This document shows positions 10,872-21,855 of a DNA stretch of 64,000 bases, in pieces; within the stretch, counting starts at the first letter, position 1; each line of letters starts with the position of its first letter. The DNA is taken from positions 6,524,501 through 6,588,500 of the forward strand of contig NC_067301.1 of the NCBI RefSeq assembly GCF_020740795.1. Reading direction: 5' to 3'. A program made the position numbers and the translations under genes. Source of the DNA: Apus apus. Taxonomy: Eukaryota; Chordata; Aves; Apodiformes; Apodidae. The notes under the pieces were generated by a model. The model made no database searches and was not told where the DNA came from. It saw only the letters and a list, made by a program, of their open reading frames with translations.

Positions 10872-11310
10872 AGGACCAGCAGAGCCCACCCCAGCACACC
10901 AACCTCTTCACCCTGCCCTGCAAATACTGGTGCTCCTTGCCAGGCTGTTCCTGATGCTCCAGGTTTCTCTGCTGGGTGGGAAGCCCCAGCCAGGGGGTCA
11001 GCCTCAGCCACCAGACCCAACCCCCTGGCCAGGGGGCTGAGCTCAGGAGCCACTGAACAGGGGGAACAGGCGTGTCTGGATGCACCTGCACCCCAAGTGA
11101 TGGTGCCAAGACCCCAGGTCTTGATGGCACCCCCACCATGATAACCTCACCTTCCCTTCTGCTCCCAGACCCAGAGGTCTCTTTGCCTCTGTCCCCTTCC
11201 CACCTGGACTGCACCAGGAACAGCCAGGTGCCCTGGAGCAGACTGGCACCAGCACCTTCACCATCACCCACCTCTGGAAAGTGTCAATAAAACTCTCCCC
11301 AGTGCACCTG
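10872..11310 (+). promoter_or_regulatory. C1QC 3' UTR and poly(A) signal
   Basis: AATAAA at 11286-11291, about 415 nt after the stop, is followed by a GT-rich stretch (gtattttgtcgtccc) 25-35 nt downstream. This is a standard 3' end. Confidence 0.75.
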
Positions 11311-13370
11311 TCCCAGAGTATTTTGTCGTCCCTGACTTGCCTTTCTGCGGGGGTGTGCACAACATCTGGATGTCTGGGGGGCACCAGAATGTCCCCGGGC
11401 CCCTGCTGACTCAACTGTGCTCAGCACCAGTGAGCACCACACACTGTTCACAGCCCCAGGTCACCAGGGCAGGTCACCCCCCCCTGCACTGACTGCAGCA
11501 AGGGGGCTGTTCCCAAGCCCATGCACAAAGATCCACCAAGGGGAGGGGGAACCAAGGCTACTCCAGGCAGGGGCCCTGATGCTCCACTTCTCCTCCAAGT
11601 GGATGCAATTCAATTGCAGGGCACACAGCCCTCATAGCCATGGCTCTGGTGGCCAGGACATCCCCAGGACCCCAGCCTCATCAGAGACAGGGAAGGGGAA
11701 GCACTGGCTTGTCCAAGAGAGACCAAAGGAGCTCATGGCCGTGGAGGCTACAGAGTCCACCCAAACACAATGGAGATTCCTCCTGGTGCCACATGCTGCA
11801 TGGTGGAACAGGGGATCATCTCCTGAACGTCCTGTGCTTCACCTCCACCAGGCATCAGCAGAAAGCAGGTCTGGAAGTGCTTTCACCACTGGGTGAAATC
11901 ACTTCCCATCCACAATGTTCAGGAGAACCTGTGTGACAGATGCAAGGTGATGGATGCTGAGATCCTGCAGCATCCTCTGGTCCTGCTGGTACCTGCAGCA
12001 GAGCTGGGTACACACAGAGGAGCCTGAGGGACTGGGGTTTCTGCAGGGGTAACCCCAAACTTGTCTGCAGTGTTCCCCATAGAAAACAAACGTGAGCAGG
12101 ACCCAGGGACCCTGCAGGACACAGTGGACTTCCCTCTGCTCCCTGGGGCTAAGGCTGTACCCCTGAAGGGCCCCACGGGGCTATCTGGGGACAGCATGTT
12201 CTGCTGAGCTGATGTTCATGGTGGATATGAAAGTACCACTGAAGAAAGGGTAGGAGCTAAAGATAAAAAAGGGATGTGGCCCAGAGCCTTTCACAACAAC
12301 CATTGCAGCAAACTTCTGCTTCTCTCCAGGGTCACTTCCCAGCAGGACGCTGGTGGGTCCTGCTCCATCTCCCCATCTGTGCAAGGACAAGCTCAAGGTA
12401 AGAGCAAGACATGGCACAGCTGAGCCCCAGCTCCCCCCTGCAGGCAGGAGCACGCGGGGAACCTGGCAGTGCTGGGGTGACAATCCCCCTCTGCACCACC
12501 TTGCTGTGGCTTGCAGCAGCAGAGAAAGGGGGCTGGTGGGCTGGGGGTGGGGGAGATCCCCAAGAGGAACCCAACCCCTTCTGTTCCACCTGGGGGAAGG
12601 GGGAGGTGGAAAGGGGAGAGGGCAAGGGGCCAGATGGGTGATCAGGGACTGAGCATCAGTCTGAAGGGTGCCCTGGGGTGCTCTCCTGCCCTGAGATGGT
12701 CTTGCCTGCCTGGACCTGGGCTAGAAGCCTGCAGGTCCTCATACATCTGAATGCTGCATCTGAATTGGAGCTGCTCTGGGTGGAGGATCCAACTCAATGG
12801 CCTCTTTTCTTGCTGACATCAGAGTTTCAATGCTGGGAAAGTCCACCTGAGGCCAAGGAGTGTGGCTGGGGCAAAGTGGTGTCCAGATCCAGCCCCCAAA
12901 TGCCCAGTGATTACCCCACATGCCCCTGCATCAGGAGCTGGGGGAAGGAGCTGAGCTGTGGGATGCAGGGAGGGCAGAAGGAACATGAGATCCCAGGGAC
13001 TGGAAGCTCACATGACTGCCCCAACAAGGCTGGATAGATGCAGGAATGTTCCTGGGATGAAGCAGGTGTGTGGCAGGACACAACAGGACCCCACAGAGGG
13101 TAGGGGACAGGTTTGGGGATTTCACAGCCATCTGCAAGGACCAAAGCTGTCCCTTGGGTGTGCTGGTGGGGAGCAGGAGCAGATGGTGCAGCTGCCCTGG
13201 CCTGGGGAAGGATTTTGCTCTATAGTTGTGGTGCAGAATTCCTCCTCTGAGGGAGCAGTGGGCACTCAGGGCAGTAGGGTCCTGGCCACATCTCCATGGC
13301 AGCCAGGCTGGACACCAGACGCCCAGGACAGCACAACCTGTGCTCAGATATTCATGTGCTGAAGTTCTGG
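11311..13370. other. C1QC-C1QB intergenic sequence
   Basis: Two kilobases without a recognisable gene or transposon. A faint CR1-3'-end-like motif (gaggatccaactcaatggcctc) near 12784 is too weak to call. The open frames (up to 159 codons) have no family signature. Distal C1QB regulatory sites could lie here, but none stands out. Confidence 0.5.
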
Positions 13371-13375
13371 GCACT

Positions 13376-13403
13376 TATAAACTGATAATTTAAGAGGAGG
13401 AAG
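13376..13403 (+). promoter_or_regulatory. C1QB core promoter: TATA box and PU.1 site
   Basis: TATAAA at 13376-13381 is 25-30 bp before the proposed exon. GAGGAAG (13397-13403), a PU.1 core, follows at once. TATA-to-exon spacing and a good donor downstream support each other. Confidence 0.5.
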
Positions 13404-13405
13404 AG

Positions 13406-13448
13406 AGTGCCAAGCCCTCCCATGCCCAGAGGGGCTGGCCTCTACAAG
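13406..13448 (+). other. Putative non-coding exon 1 of C1QB
   Basis: A 43-nt exon inferred from the TATA spacing upstream and a consensus donor, ctacaag|GTGAGT at 13449. It would splice to cagcag at 13591-13596, a NAGNAG tandem acceptor immediately before the start codon. Either AG leaves the reading frame intact. Confidence 0.45.
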
Positions 13449-13596
13449 GTGAGTAGATTTGGCTCTGCAGAGGGATGTTTCCCCCAAATTGGTGGCATCA
13501 CACAGAAGCGCTTCATCCTCCAGAGCAGCACGGGGTGCCTTCCCCACCCCCCACTGCCCCAGGCAAGCCCCTCCACCCCTTCCTGTGCTCCAGCAG

Positions 13597-15347
13597 ATGC
13601 AGAGCGTGTGGGCCATGCTGATCTGCCTGGCTGGAGGGCAGCTGGCAAGTGCCACATTCTGCGAGACCTACGGCAACATCCCGGGCATCCCAGGGGCGCC
13701 GGGGCAGCCCGGCAGCAACGGCAGGGATGGGGAGAACGGCCCCAAGGGTGAGCCAGGTAAGGAGGAGGCTACAGGAGGGGACATGTCACCTGGGGAATAC
13801 AGAGAGCAGGAAAAGCGTAGACTCATGGAATGGTTTGGGTTGGAAGGGACCTTTGAAGGCCACCTAGCCCAAGCTCCCTGCAGCCAGCAGGGACAGCTTC
13901 AGTTAGACCAGGTTGCTCCAAGCCCCGTCCAACCCGACCCTGGATGTTTGCAGGGATGGGGCATCTGCCACCTCTCTGGGCAACCCGGGCCCGTGTTTCA
14001 CCACCCTCATTGTAAAAAAAAAATGTCCTTATATCTAGTGTGAACCTCCCCTCCTTCAGTTTAAAGCCATTGCTCCTTGTCCTGTCACTACAGGCCTGCT
14101 GAAAACTGTCCCCATCTTTCTTATAAGCCCCCATTAAGTACTGAAAGGCCACAATAAGGTCTCCCTGGAGCCTTCTCTTCTCCAGGCTGAACACCCCAAC
14201 TCTCCCAGCCTGGCTCCAGTGCAGAGCTGCTCCAGCCCTCCCATCATCTCTGTGGCCTCTTCTGGACTTGCTCCATCAGTTTCATGTCCTTCTGGTGTTG
14301 GGAACCCCAGAACTGGCCCCAGCCCTGCAGGGGGGTCTCTCACCAGAGCAGAGCAGAGGGGACAATCCCCTCCCTGGCCCTGCTGGTCATGCTTCTTTCA
14401 ATGCAGCCCAGGCTGTCTGGGCTCATCTTGGCAGGGCTGCTCCCCAGGCCTTCACCCCCCAGCCTGTCTTGGTACCAGGGGCTGCCTCAGATGCAGGACA
14501 AGGCAGTACCAGGTGCATGGTCTTGGGAAAGCAATCAATTTTCCACCAGTCCCTTGGGGATATTATCAGGTGGGAGTGACATTTGAGGACAGAGGGGCTG
14601 GACAGACCAAAGCACCCCAAGGAACCTTGGGAGAGAGGGTGCACAAGAACAAGGGCTGTCACAGCTGCAGGGTGTCCACTGACCCAGATCCCTGCATTTC
14701 CTTTCCAGTGTCCCCTCTGCAGACCTATGGGGCCCAGCTGCAACCACAATTACTCTTCCCCCTACTTTCTAGGTCCCCCAGGCCAGGTGGTGCACGAAGA
14801 AGACGTGGGGGAGAAGGGAGCCCCAGGAGCGCCAGGGCACCCTGGGAAGGTTGGCCCCAGGGGTCCCCCTGGTTCAAAGGGCTTACCAGGTCTCATGGGA
14901 CCCCCTGGCCCTCAGGGGGACTCCGGTGACTACAAGGCCAGCCTCAAGTCTGCCTTCTCAGCTGCCAGGTCCATCAGCTCCTACCCCCGCCGGGACCAGC
15001 CCGTTCGCTTCGACCGCATCTTGTCCAACCGGCAGGGTCACTACGAGAACCGCTACGGCCGCTTCGTCTGCCGCCTCCCGGGCGTCTACTACTTCACCTA
15101 CCACGTCACCTCCAGGAGCAACCTGTGCCTCAGCATAAAAAAGGGCCGGGGTGGCAGCAGAGGAGAGAAGGTGGTGACCTTCTGCGACTACTCCCACAAC
15201 AGCTACCAGGTCACCACAGGCGGCGTGGTCCTCAAGATGGCAGCAAACGAGTCCGTCTGGCTGGAGCCAACAGAGAAGAACTCCCTGGTGGGGATAGAAG
15301 GGTCTGACAGCATCTTCTCTGGTTTCCTGGTCTTCCCTGATGCTTAG
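13597..15347 (+). CDS. C1QB: Complement C1q subcomponent, B chain
   Basis: Coding exons 13597-13756 and 14773-15347 (phase-1 intron, GT at 13757, AG at 14771-14772) give 244 residues; human has 253. A short signal peptide precedes ATFCETYG, with the inter-chain Cys. A collagen stem follows, then a C1q head with RRDQPVRFDRI, KVVTFCDYSHNSYQVTTGG and SIFSGFLVFPDA, all B-chain features. Just after the intron the triplets run GPP-GQV-VHE-EDV-GEK. Aligned without gaps to human (GLP-GLA-GDH-GEF-GEK), two consecutive Gly are replaced by Val and Glu. NES in AANESVW is a potential N-glycosylation site. B pairs by disulfide with A. The start is the first ATG after the acceptor and gives a plausible signal peptide; longer upstream frames would read intron. 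Confidence 0.97.
13822..14535 (-). mobile_element. CR1 LINE inside the C1QB coding intron
   Basis: Minus-oriented CR1. It starts with the 3' UTR (ggaatggtttgggttggaagggacc) and then ORF2 C-terminal sequence reaching the cagaactggccccagccctgcagg block. An A-tract and a diverged centre suggest it is older than the copies at 43.5 and 49.7 kb. It makes up about 70% of the 1016-nt intron. Confidence 0.9.
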
Positions 15348-15500
15348 CCCTGCTGCTGGTGTCTCTGCGGCCCTTCCCTGCTGCCTGGCCCACCTAGGGC
15401 TGAGGACTCCCCTGGAAATAACTCATCGCTCCAGATTTGCTGCCCTAAGTCCATTGTTGCTGGTCTTGCACATTAAATGACAAGTCCTTCTGCTACTGGT
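15348..15500 (+). promoter_or_regulatory. C1QB 3' UTR and poly(A) signal
   Basis: ATTAAA (15472-15477), the commonest variant signal, lies 125 nt after the stop codon with T-rich sequence downstream. No AATAAA is present nearby. The 3' UTR is much shorter than those of C1QA and C1QC. Confidence 0.6.
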
Positions 15501-15979
15501 TCTTTCCTGCCTAGGATTCGCCTCTTTCTCCCTGAATAATGCTCAGATACCCAGGGCATTGCCTCCTGCACCCCTGGGTGCAGCCCAGGTTCCTTAGTAT
15601 CTCATTCCTGCTGAGCAGAGCCCATCAATTCATACAGCCCCTGCTGCAGAAAAGTGCTGAGTATCTCCTTCCAGAGCCACCCAGAGAATGTCCCAGCACA
15701 GGGTTAGGAAAACATGGAGAGGCCACCTGGTCTGTAGCCAGATGAAGGCTACATAACAACTGTGACAACTGAGACCACTGGGTACTGGTGGTAGATGGGG
15801 ACATGCTGGAGATGGTACCACACTGGAGATACCTGAGGCCTGTAGGATCTGGGGACACCAGCCTCTCTTAGATGTTCTTTTGAGGTGAGGATGACAAGAA
15901 TATCCACAGAAGTTTGTCAAAGCTTGTAACAAGGTGAGCCATGTGTGTGTGGGGAAGAGCTTGGTTCTGTGATGGAAGA
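15501..15979. other. Intergenic, nothing recognised
   Basis: Unique-looking sequence after the C1QB poly(A) site and before the 25-bp minisatellite. No gene or repeat is visible. Confidence 0.5.
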
Positions 15980-16217
15980 GGTGTGGGGCACAGGGATATG
16001 CCCCAGGGTAGGACACAGGGATGTGCCCCAGGGTAGGACACAGGGATGTGCCCCAGTGTAGGGCACAGGGATATGCCCCAGTGTAGGGCACAGGGATATG
16101 CCCCAGTGTAGGGCACAGGGATATGCCCCAGTGTAGGGCACAGGGATGTGCCCCAGTGTAGGGCACAGGGATGTGCCCCAGGGTAGGACACAGGGATGTG
16201 CCCCAGGGTAGGGCACA
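15980..16217. repeat. Minisatellite, 25-bp unit, about 9.5 copies
   Basis: Near-identical 25-bp units containing GGGCACAGGGATATGCCCCA, differing mainly at at/gt, gtg/ggg and ggg/gga. Since 25 is not a multiple of 3, all three frames read through and make an apparent 25-residue protein repeat on the minus strand. I do not regard that as coding. Confidence 0.95.
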
Positions 16218-16732
16218 CAGCTGTCCCCTGGTGCAGCTTGGCAGGCTCCAGAGCAGCCCTCTGACAACAGCAGAGGACCCACAGGACCAAGTCCTATAGC
16301 CCAGTCAAACCTCTTCTGGAGATCCTATAACCCAGCCAAGGATCTCCTGATTAGTAAGAGCTGAGGACCCCAAAGATGTCCACGTCCCTGGAGCAGGTGA
16401 CAGCCCATTGTGACTGGATGCCTGCAGCCCCCAGCCCAGCTGTGGCAGGTGGTCCCAAGAGCTGTGGCTGGACACGGGCTGCTCAGGAGAGGTTTCCTGG
16501 GGATCTGGGATTTGACAGGGGCTGCTTGAAAGGACGATGATGAAGGGTTTGAGGGTGGCAGGAGGGGCTTTTATGGAGCTCTTGGAGTCTGCGTGTGGAT
16601 CCCCGCAACTCTGGGCTGCCCAGCTGCCCCTGCCCCAGCGCAGGGCAGTGGTGGTCACTGGTGGCTCCGGTTTCTGTCCGGAATGAGTTGCCAGCAGGTG
16701 GCACCGGAGACCGGCTGAGCTCCCACCCGGCC
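16218..16732. other. Intergenic, nothing recognised
   Basis: Unique sequence between two tandem arrays. There is no recognisable gene. Confidence 0.45.
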
Positions 16733-16853
16733 AGCGGGAGCATCTCCCGGAGCATCCCCGGAGCATCCCGGGATCATCCTCGGAGCATCCCCGGGATCAT
16801 CCCCGGGATCATCCCCGGAGCATCCCCGGGATCATCCCCGGAGCATCCCTGCT
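16733..16853. repeat. Short GC-rich tandem repeat
   Basis: Alternating 11-12 bp modules GGAGCATCCCC and GGGATCATCCCC, about ten in all. The array is imperfect, with self-complementary CCCGGG or TCCCGGGAT-like junctions. Confidence 0.9.
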
Positions 16854-16919
16854 CCCCGGCGGGAAGGGCCGGGCTGGGTGGGATGTTCAGAGCTGCCCTG
16901 CCTGGCAGGACTGGGAGGA

Positions 16920-17285
16920 ATCACAGAGTCACCAAGGCTGGAAAAGACCTTTAAGATCATCAAGTCCAACCTATGGCCTGACACCCCCACATCTCTAGAC
17001 CGTGGCACTAAGTGAAACCTCCAGCCTTTCCTAGAGCACCTCCAGGGATGGTGCCTCCACCACTTCCCTGGGCAGCCCATCCCAATGTCTGATCACCCTT
17101 TCCAAGAGGAAATACTTCCTGATATCCCACCTAAACCTCCCCTGGAGCAGCTTCAAGCCAGGCCCTCTGGTCCTGTCACTGGTTGCCTGGGTAAGAGCCC
17201 AGACCCCACCTGACCACAACCTCCCTTCAGGTGGTTGTAGAGAGTGAGAAGGTCTCTCCTGAGCCTCTTTTTCCAGCAGGTTAGT
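16920..17285 (-). mobile_element. CR1 LINE 3' fragment
   Basis: Minus-oriented CR1 3' end (caaggctggaaaagacctttaag) through ORF2 C-terminal sequence. It belongs to the same subfamily as the plus-oriented copy at 35925-36212, with which it shares the block around tgatatcccacctaaacctcc. Confidence 0.88.
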
Positions 17286-17635
17286 GCTGCCTGCTGGGGC
17301 CCTGGGTGGCTGCCTCCTCCTCCTCAGCAACTCACTGCTTTTGCCTTCCTTCAGCAACATCTGCAGCTGCTGCCCCCAGGAGTGCAGCCACCCCCTGTCC
17401 CCAGACCTCTACCTCCTGTCAGCAAGTCAGGGATCTTCAGTCACCTCCCAAAGCTCTCCCTGTGCAGGAGCTCTGGGCTGCTTTCCAAGTGCAGCTGCAA
17501 GGCTCAGGCCATTTTGCAGCTGCAGGTGCAGCATCCCAAATACGACCAGGTTGGCGGGGAAGGTGGAGGGAAAGATTCCACTCCCAAAACAAGAGGCTGG
17601 GCAGGACACACCAGGTAAGTCTACCGAACCCTCCA
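17286..17635. other. Intergenic, nothing recognised
   Basis: Unique-looking GC-rich sequence between CR1 fragments. No gene is recognised. Confidence 0.4.
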
Positions 17636-17875
17636 CAGGTCTGCAGAAGACACCAAATCAAGTAGCAGTCACTGTCCTGGAAGACAAGGCTGTCATTCAA
17701 AGCTGGAGAAATGGGCTGGCAGGAACCTCCTGACATTTAATGGAGACAAATGCAAAGTCCTTCCTCTGGCATGGGATAACCCCACGCAGCAGGACAGGAG
17801 GCAGCTTTGCAGGGGCAGAGCTGGGATGCTAGTGGACAGCAGGCTGAAGCTTTCTGCCTTGCTGAGTAATTGCAA
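17636..17875 (+). mobile_element. Old CR1 LINE fragment, reverse transcriptase region
   Basis: One frame reads SAEDTKSS, then LEKWAGRNLLTFNGDKCKVL, then GMLVDSRLK. These match the CR1 reverse transcriptase stretch FADDTKLGG ... LEKWADRNLMKFNKGKCKVL ... LGVLVD. The first catalytic-motif residues are changed and the piece is isolated from any 3' end, so it is an old internal fragment. Confidence 0.7.
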
Positions 17876-18814
17876 TAATCATTTTGGACTCCTGAAAAGG
17901 TCTTTGTTAGGACTCCTCCGGTGTGGAGCTGGTTTTATTTTTACAACTAATGCCTGACCTAACACCAGCAGAAGCCAAAGGGTTTCTAGGGTCTTGGCTG
18001 TACCTGGAGGGAGTCAGAGGGCAGCACGGGTACCAGCTGCCTCTGGAGTGCAGCTCACAGTGCTCACACAGCCAACAAACAGAGGTGCACGAGGCACTGT
18101 GACCTCCTGTGGGCCTCAGCAGCACCCGTCGATGCCACCTCAGGCATCAGCTCCCTGGGACAGCAGCTGCCTGCTCCCCTGAAGCTGCCACTGCACGTGC
18201 CGTGGAGCAGCAAGCCCGTGGGTGTCCAAAATAGGTGAGAGAAGGGGGCCCCAGGGGGCCTCAAGCCCTGGGGCTGCTGGTGGCACATGTAACTTTACCC
18301 TTCAGATCCTCCTGGTCTGCTCGGTGTGGGCAGAGTGTTCCTGACCCTGCAGGAGGCCCCAGAACCCCTTCCCTGAGGCCAGAGCTGGGATGCAGATGCC
18401 CCCTCCCACGGGACCATACCCAGCAGCAGCCCAGAGCACTGCCCTGTGCCAGCAGACCCTCTGCACCACCCTCAGAGGTGCTCAGGGCCACCACAAAGGG
18501 AATGTGGACAGCTTGGAGCTGCCCTGGCAGCCCTTGGTGGAGCCCAGGGAAGGCAGGACTGCCACAGCCCTGCTCCCAAACCTCCCACTCCCTGCCCTGT
18601 GTCAAGTCATTAGTGATTCCATGCCAAACCAAACCATCTTGGAACAGCACAACCATTAAGGAGGGCTGGGGAGAAACCTATTGCAGGGTGAGGTGCAGCC
18701 TGGTGGTGAGGACAAGGGGAGCTCCACATTTGCTGGCTCTCAGGGATAGGATCAATTTGCACCTTCAATGAACCCTTTACACCTTACCCGTGAGCACCTG
18801 TCATCAGACTTCAA
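17876..18814. other. Intergenic, nothing recognised
   Basis: No gene or repeat recognised. The longest frame (178 codons, 18235-18771) has no family signature. Confidence 0.4.
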
Positions 18815-19112
18815 CCAGACTCTTCTCAGTGGTGTCCAGCAAAAGGACAAGGGGCAGCAGTCATCAGCTGGAGGTTCCCAGGGGAGGTTCAGCCTAAACA
18901 TAAGGAAAACCTTGAGAGTGAGGGTGACAGAGCCCTGGGCCAGGCTGCCCAGAGAGGCTGTGGAGTCTCCTTCTCTGGAGACATTCCAAACCCACCTGGA
19001 TGTTCCTGTGGGATCTGCTGTAGGTGACCCTGCTCTAGCAGGTGGTTGGACTGGATCATCTTCAGAGGTCCCATCCACTCCCTACCATGCTGAGATTCTG
19101 GGATTCTGTGGA
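18815..19112 (+). mobile_element. CR1 LINE 3' fragment
   Basis: ORF2 tail ([22 protein letters not shown]-like, interrupted) plus the 3' UTR ggttggactggatcatcttc and a degenerate gattctgggattctg tail. Confidence 0.9.
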
Positions 19113-19177
19113 CCTGGTCCCATCTGCACCCTCTGCATAGATGTGCAGGTTTTGCTCTCACCCAGACACGCTGACCC

Positions 19178-19222
19178 TGCACACACACACACACCCCCAC
19201 ACACCCCCACCCCCCCATCTGC
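19178..19222. repeat. (CA)n-rich microsatellite
   Basis: A CA run grading into a CACACCCCC-type C-rich tract, between two CR1 fragments. Confidence 0.85.
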
Positions 19223-19243
19223 AGGTCTGTCCAGACACACATA

Positions 19244-19368
19244 GAAGGGCAGGTTGGATGGGGCTTGGAGCAGCCTGGGCTGGTGGGAGGTGTCCCTGCC
19301 CATGCAGGGGGTTGGATCTAGATGGTCTTTGAGGTTCCTTCCAACCAGTCTGGGATTTTATGACTGTC
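19244..19368 (+). mobile_element. CR1 LINE 3'-end fragment
   Basis: Only the last ~125 bp of a CR1: gaagggcaggttggatgggg through ccaaccagtctgggattttatgactg. Its 3' end matches the copy ending at 21478, marking one subfamily. Confidence 0.88.
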
Positions 19369-20794
19369 CCTTGGGGTTTTTCTTTTCCCTTTCCCCCCCT
19401 CCCCGCTCTAGGGGGGCAGCAGCAGCCCCTCATGGTGAACCCGGAGCAGAGCTGAGACCTGCACCAGGGGGTGCTCTGCCCCTCACCGTGGAGTCCCGCC
19501 TGCAGCAAGGGCTGGGATGTGCCCTGACAGAGCCCACCAGATGCTCAGCAGATGCTCTGGTAGAAGTCGTGGCGGGTGGTGTTGGGAAGTGACTTGGGAG
19601 CAGGGGTTTTAGGGGTGGGTAGGTGGTCTGGACAAGCTGCAGCTGAGCAGCCGTGGGGTGCTCTGGTCGCTCAGTGCTGGAGGTGGCACAGGCTGGGGAG
19701 CTGAATGGCACAGAGAGCTGACGTGGGGCAGAGCCACGTCACCCAGTCACCCTGCCCCATCATGTACCACATGAAGGTGCCCAGTGACACCAAAAAGCAG
19801 TAGGTGGGAGTGCCACTTTCTGGGGACTTGCTGCAACCAGGCCCTGGCTTGGTCCAGAGCTCGAGTGGAGCAAATCCCTTGATGGGCAAAGACACTGGTG
19901 GGATTCTAAAATAAAATCTTCCTGTTTCGAGGTATGTAGGAACAGGGATCAGCAAGAATATCACATGGAGGCTTCTCCTGCATCATCTTGCTGGGGCTTT
20001 AGTGGTTTTATCTTTGCTGGAACTCCCATCCAGGCACACGCTGGACTGTGGCAGGATCTGAAGTGGGGGAGCCCACTAAGTGCCCATCAATGTGTTCATG
20101 GAAAGGGAAGCTGGACTGGAGAGATCAAAGCAAGACTGAACGAGGGATGTGGGGCCTGTGATCTGGTCTGACATCACTAGCAAAAGCCATGGCACCTTCA
20201 AAGGTGTTATTCCGTTTGTGCTGAGCCCAGCCAGCCCCCAGCACCTGCTACCTAAGGACCAGCCCTTCCCAAGCCATCCTTGGCTGGACCTGCTCCTTGC
20301 TGGCCTCACACACCCACAGTCCTGCTGCCTGGCAGGCTCCTGCCCTGCGCAGCCTCCCATGCAAGCCCTGCCCACTGCCCTGCTCCCTCCTGACATCACT
20401 CCTAGGTGCAGAGATGCTTTTCCCCCACCAGCAGCTCCCTCCCTTGCAGCCCACCAGCACTTCCTGCCCTTCAGCCTCCCAGCACTGAGGTGCAGTCCCT
20501 GCTGCCACGCTGGCAGCTGCTCTCTGCCTGCTCCTCTGCCCTTGGCTCTGGAGGGAGACGTTGCATGTTTTTTTCAGTGTTCTCCCTTCGCTCCCCTTCC
20601 CCAAACCATAATATCAAGCAGGAGGCAAAGCCTGCGTGGGTTCAGTGCTGTGCCACCATGCTGGGATGCTCTGGGAGCTACTGGGGCAACAGGCCAGACT
20701 GTGCTGGCTGTGAGGGCTGCAGAGACCAGCAGGACACAGCAGGACCAGCTCAGGTCAGCTGGGGGCTGGGGCACACACGGTCACATCACGGTAC
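19369..20794. other. Intergenic, nothing recognised
   Basis: About 1.4 kb with no recognisable gene. A 229-codon frame (20149-20838) is Pro/Ser/Ala/Leu-rich with no domain. The sequence looks single-copy. Confidence 0.4.
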
Positions 20795-21478
20795 ACCAGG
20801 ATCTGGGCAATCCCAAGACAGGTGGAGAACAAGCTTGAGGAGAAGGACCTGGGGGTACTGGGGGTTGAAAAGCTGGACAGGAGCCAGCCACATGTGCTGG
20901 CAGCCCAGAAACCAACAGTGTCCTGGGCTGCAGCAAAAGAAGCATAACCAGCAGGTCTCTCTACTGAGACCCCCCTGCAGGGCTGGGTCCAGTTCTGGGG
21001 TTCCCCAACTTAAGACACTGTTGGAGCAGGTCCAGAGAAGGCCACAAAGATGATGAGAGGGCTGGAGCAGCTCTGCTCTGGAGCCAGGCTGGGAGAGCTG
21101 GGGTGTTCAGCCTGGAGAAGAGAAGGCTCCAGGGAGACCTTAGAGCACCTTCCAGTGCCTGAAGGGGCTCCAGGAAAGCTGGGGAGGGGCTTGGGACAAG
21201 GGCAGGGAGGGATGGGATGAGAGGGAATGGATACAAACTGGAAGAGGGAGATTTAGGTTGGACATTAGGAAAAAGTTCTTCCCTATGGGGGTGGTGAGAG
21301 CCTGGCCCAGGTTGCCCAGAGAAGCTGTGGCTGCCCCATCCCTGGCAGTGTTGAAGGGCAGGTTGGATGGGGCTTGGAGCAACCTGGGCTGGTGGGAGGT
21401 GTCCCTGCCCATGCAGGGGGTTGGGACTGGATGGTCTTTAAGGTTCCTTCCAACCAGTCTGGGATTTTATGACTGTCA
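20795..21478 (+). mobile_element. CR1 LINE, about 0.7 kb
   Basis: Starts in ORF2 at the EEKDLGVL-like block (about 20838) and keeps the ORF2 C-terminus, 3' UTR and a gggattttatgactgtc end. It has several frameshifts. Confidence 0.92.
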
Positions 21479-21855
21479 GCAGGGCATGAGCCCCCCCACA
21501 TGGATCCCCTGGGTGCACTGGCTCCACTGGGAGATGGGACTAATTGCAACCTCAGCATGTCTCATGTAGAGTTTGATAGAGGGAAGGCAGTTCAGACAAC
21601 ACCTCCTACCCCAAATCTATCCTCAGGGCTTCCGAGAAGTTTGTTCCCCCCATCCTCAGTCAGGCTTGGATTTGAATTTGAAAGAGAACCAGCAACTGTT
21701 TCTTCTGCCTGGAGCATCACAGACTGGCTTGTCTCCCACTTGGAGCTCCAAGGGGAAATCCTGCTTTTCCTGTGCAGGGCCTGGGAGCTGGGCAGGCTCT
21801 GCTCTCTGCTGGCCACCAAGGGGTTAAGTCTCAGCCCTTTTTTTTTTTTTTTCCC
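21479..21855. other. Unique sequence with poly-T run
   Basis: No gene recognised. A T-tract lies at 21839-21852. Confidence 0.4.

Noticed and set aside
15630-16290. Apparent 25-residue protein repeat (PTLGHIPV...) on the minus strand
   Set aside because: A direct product of the 25-bp minisatellite, which shifts frame every unit.
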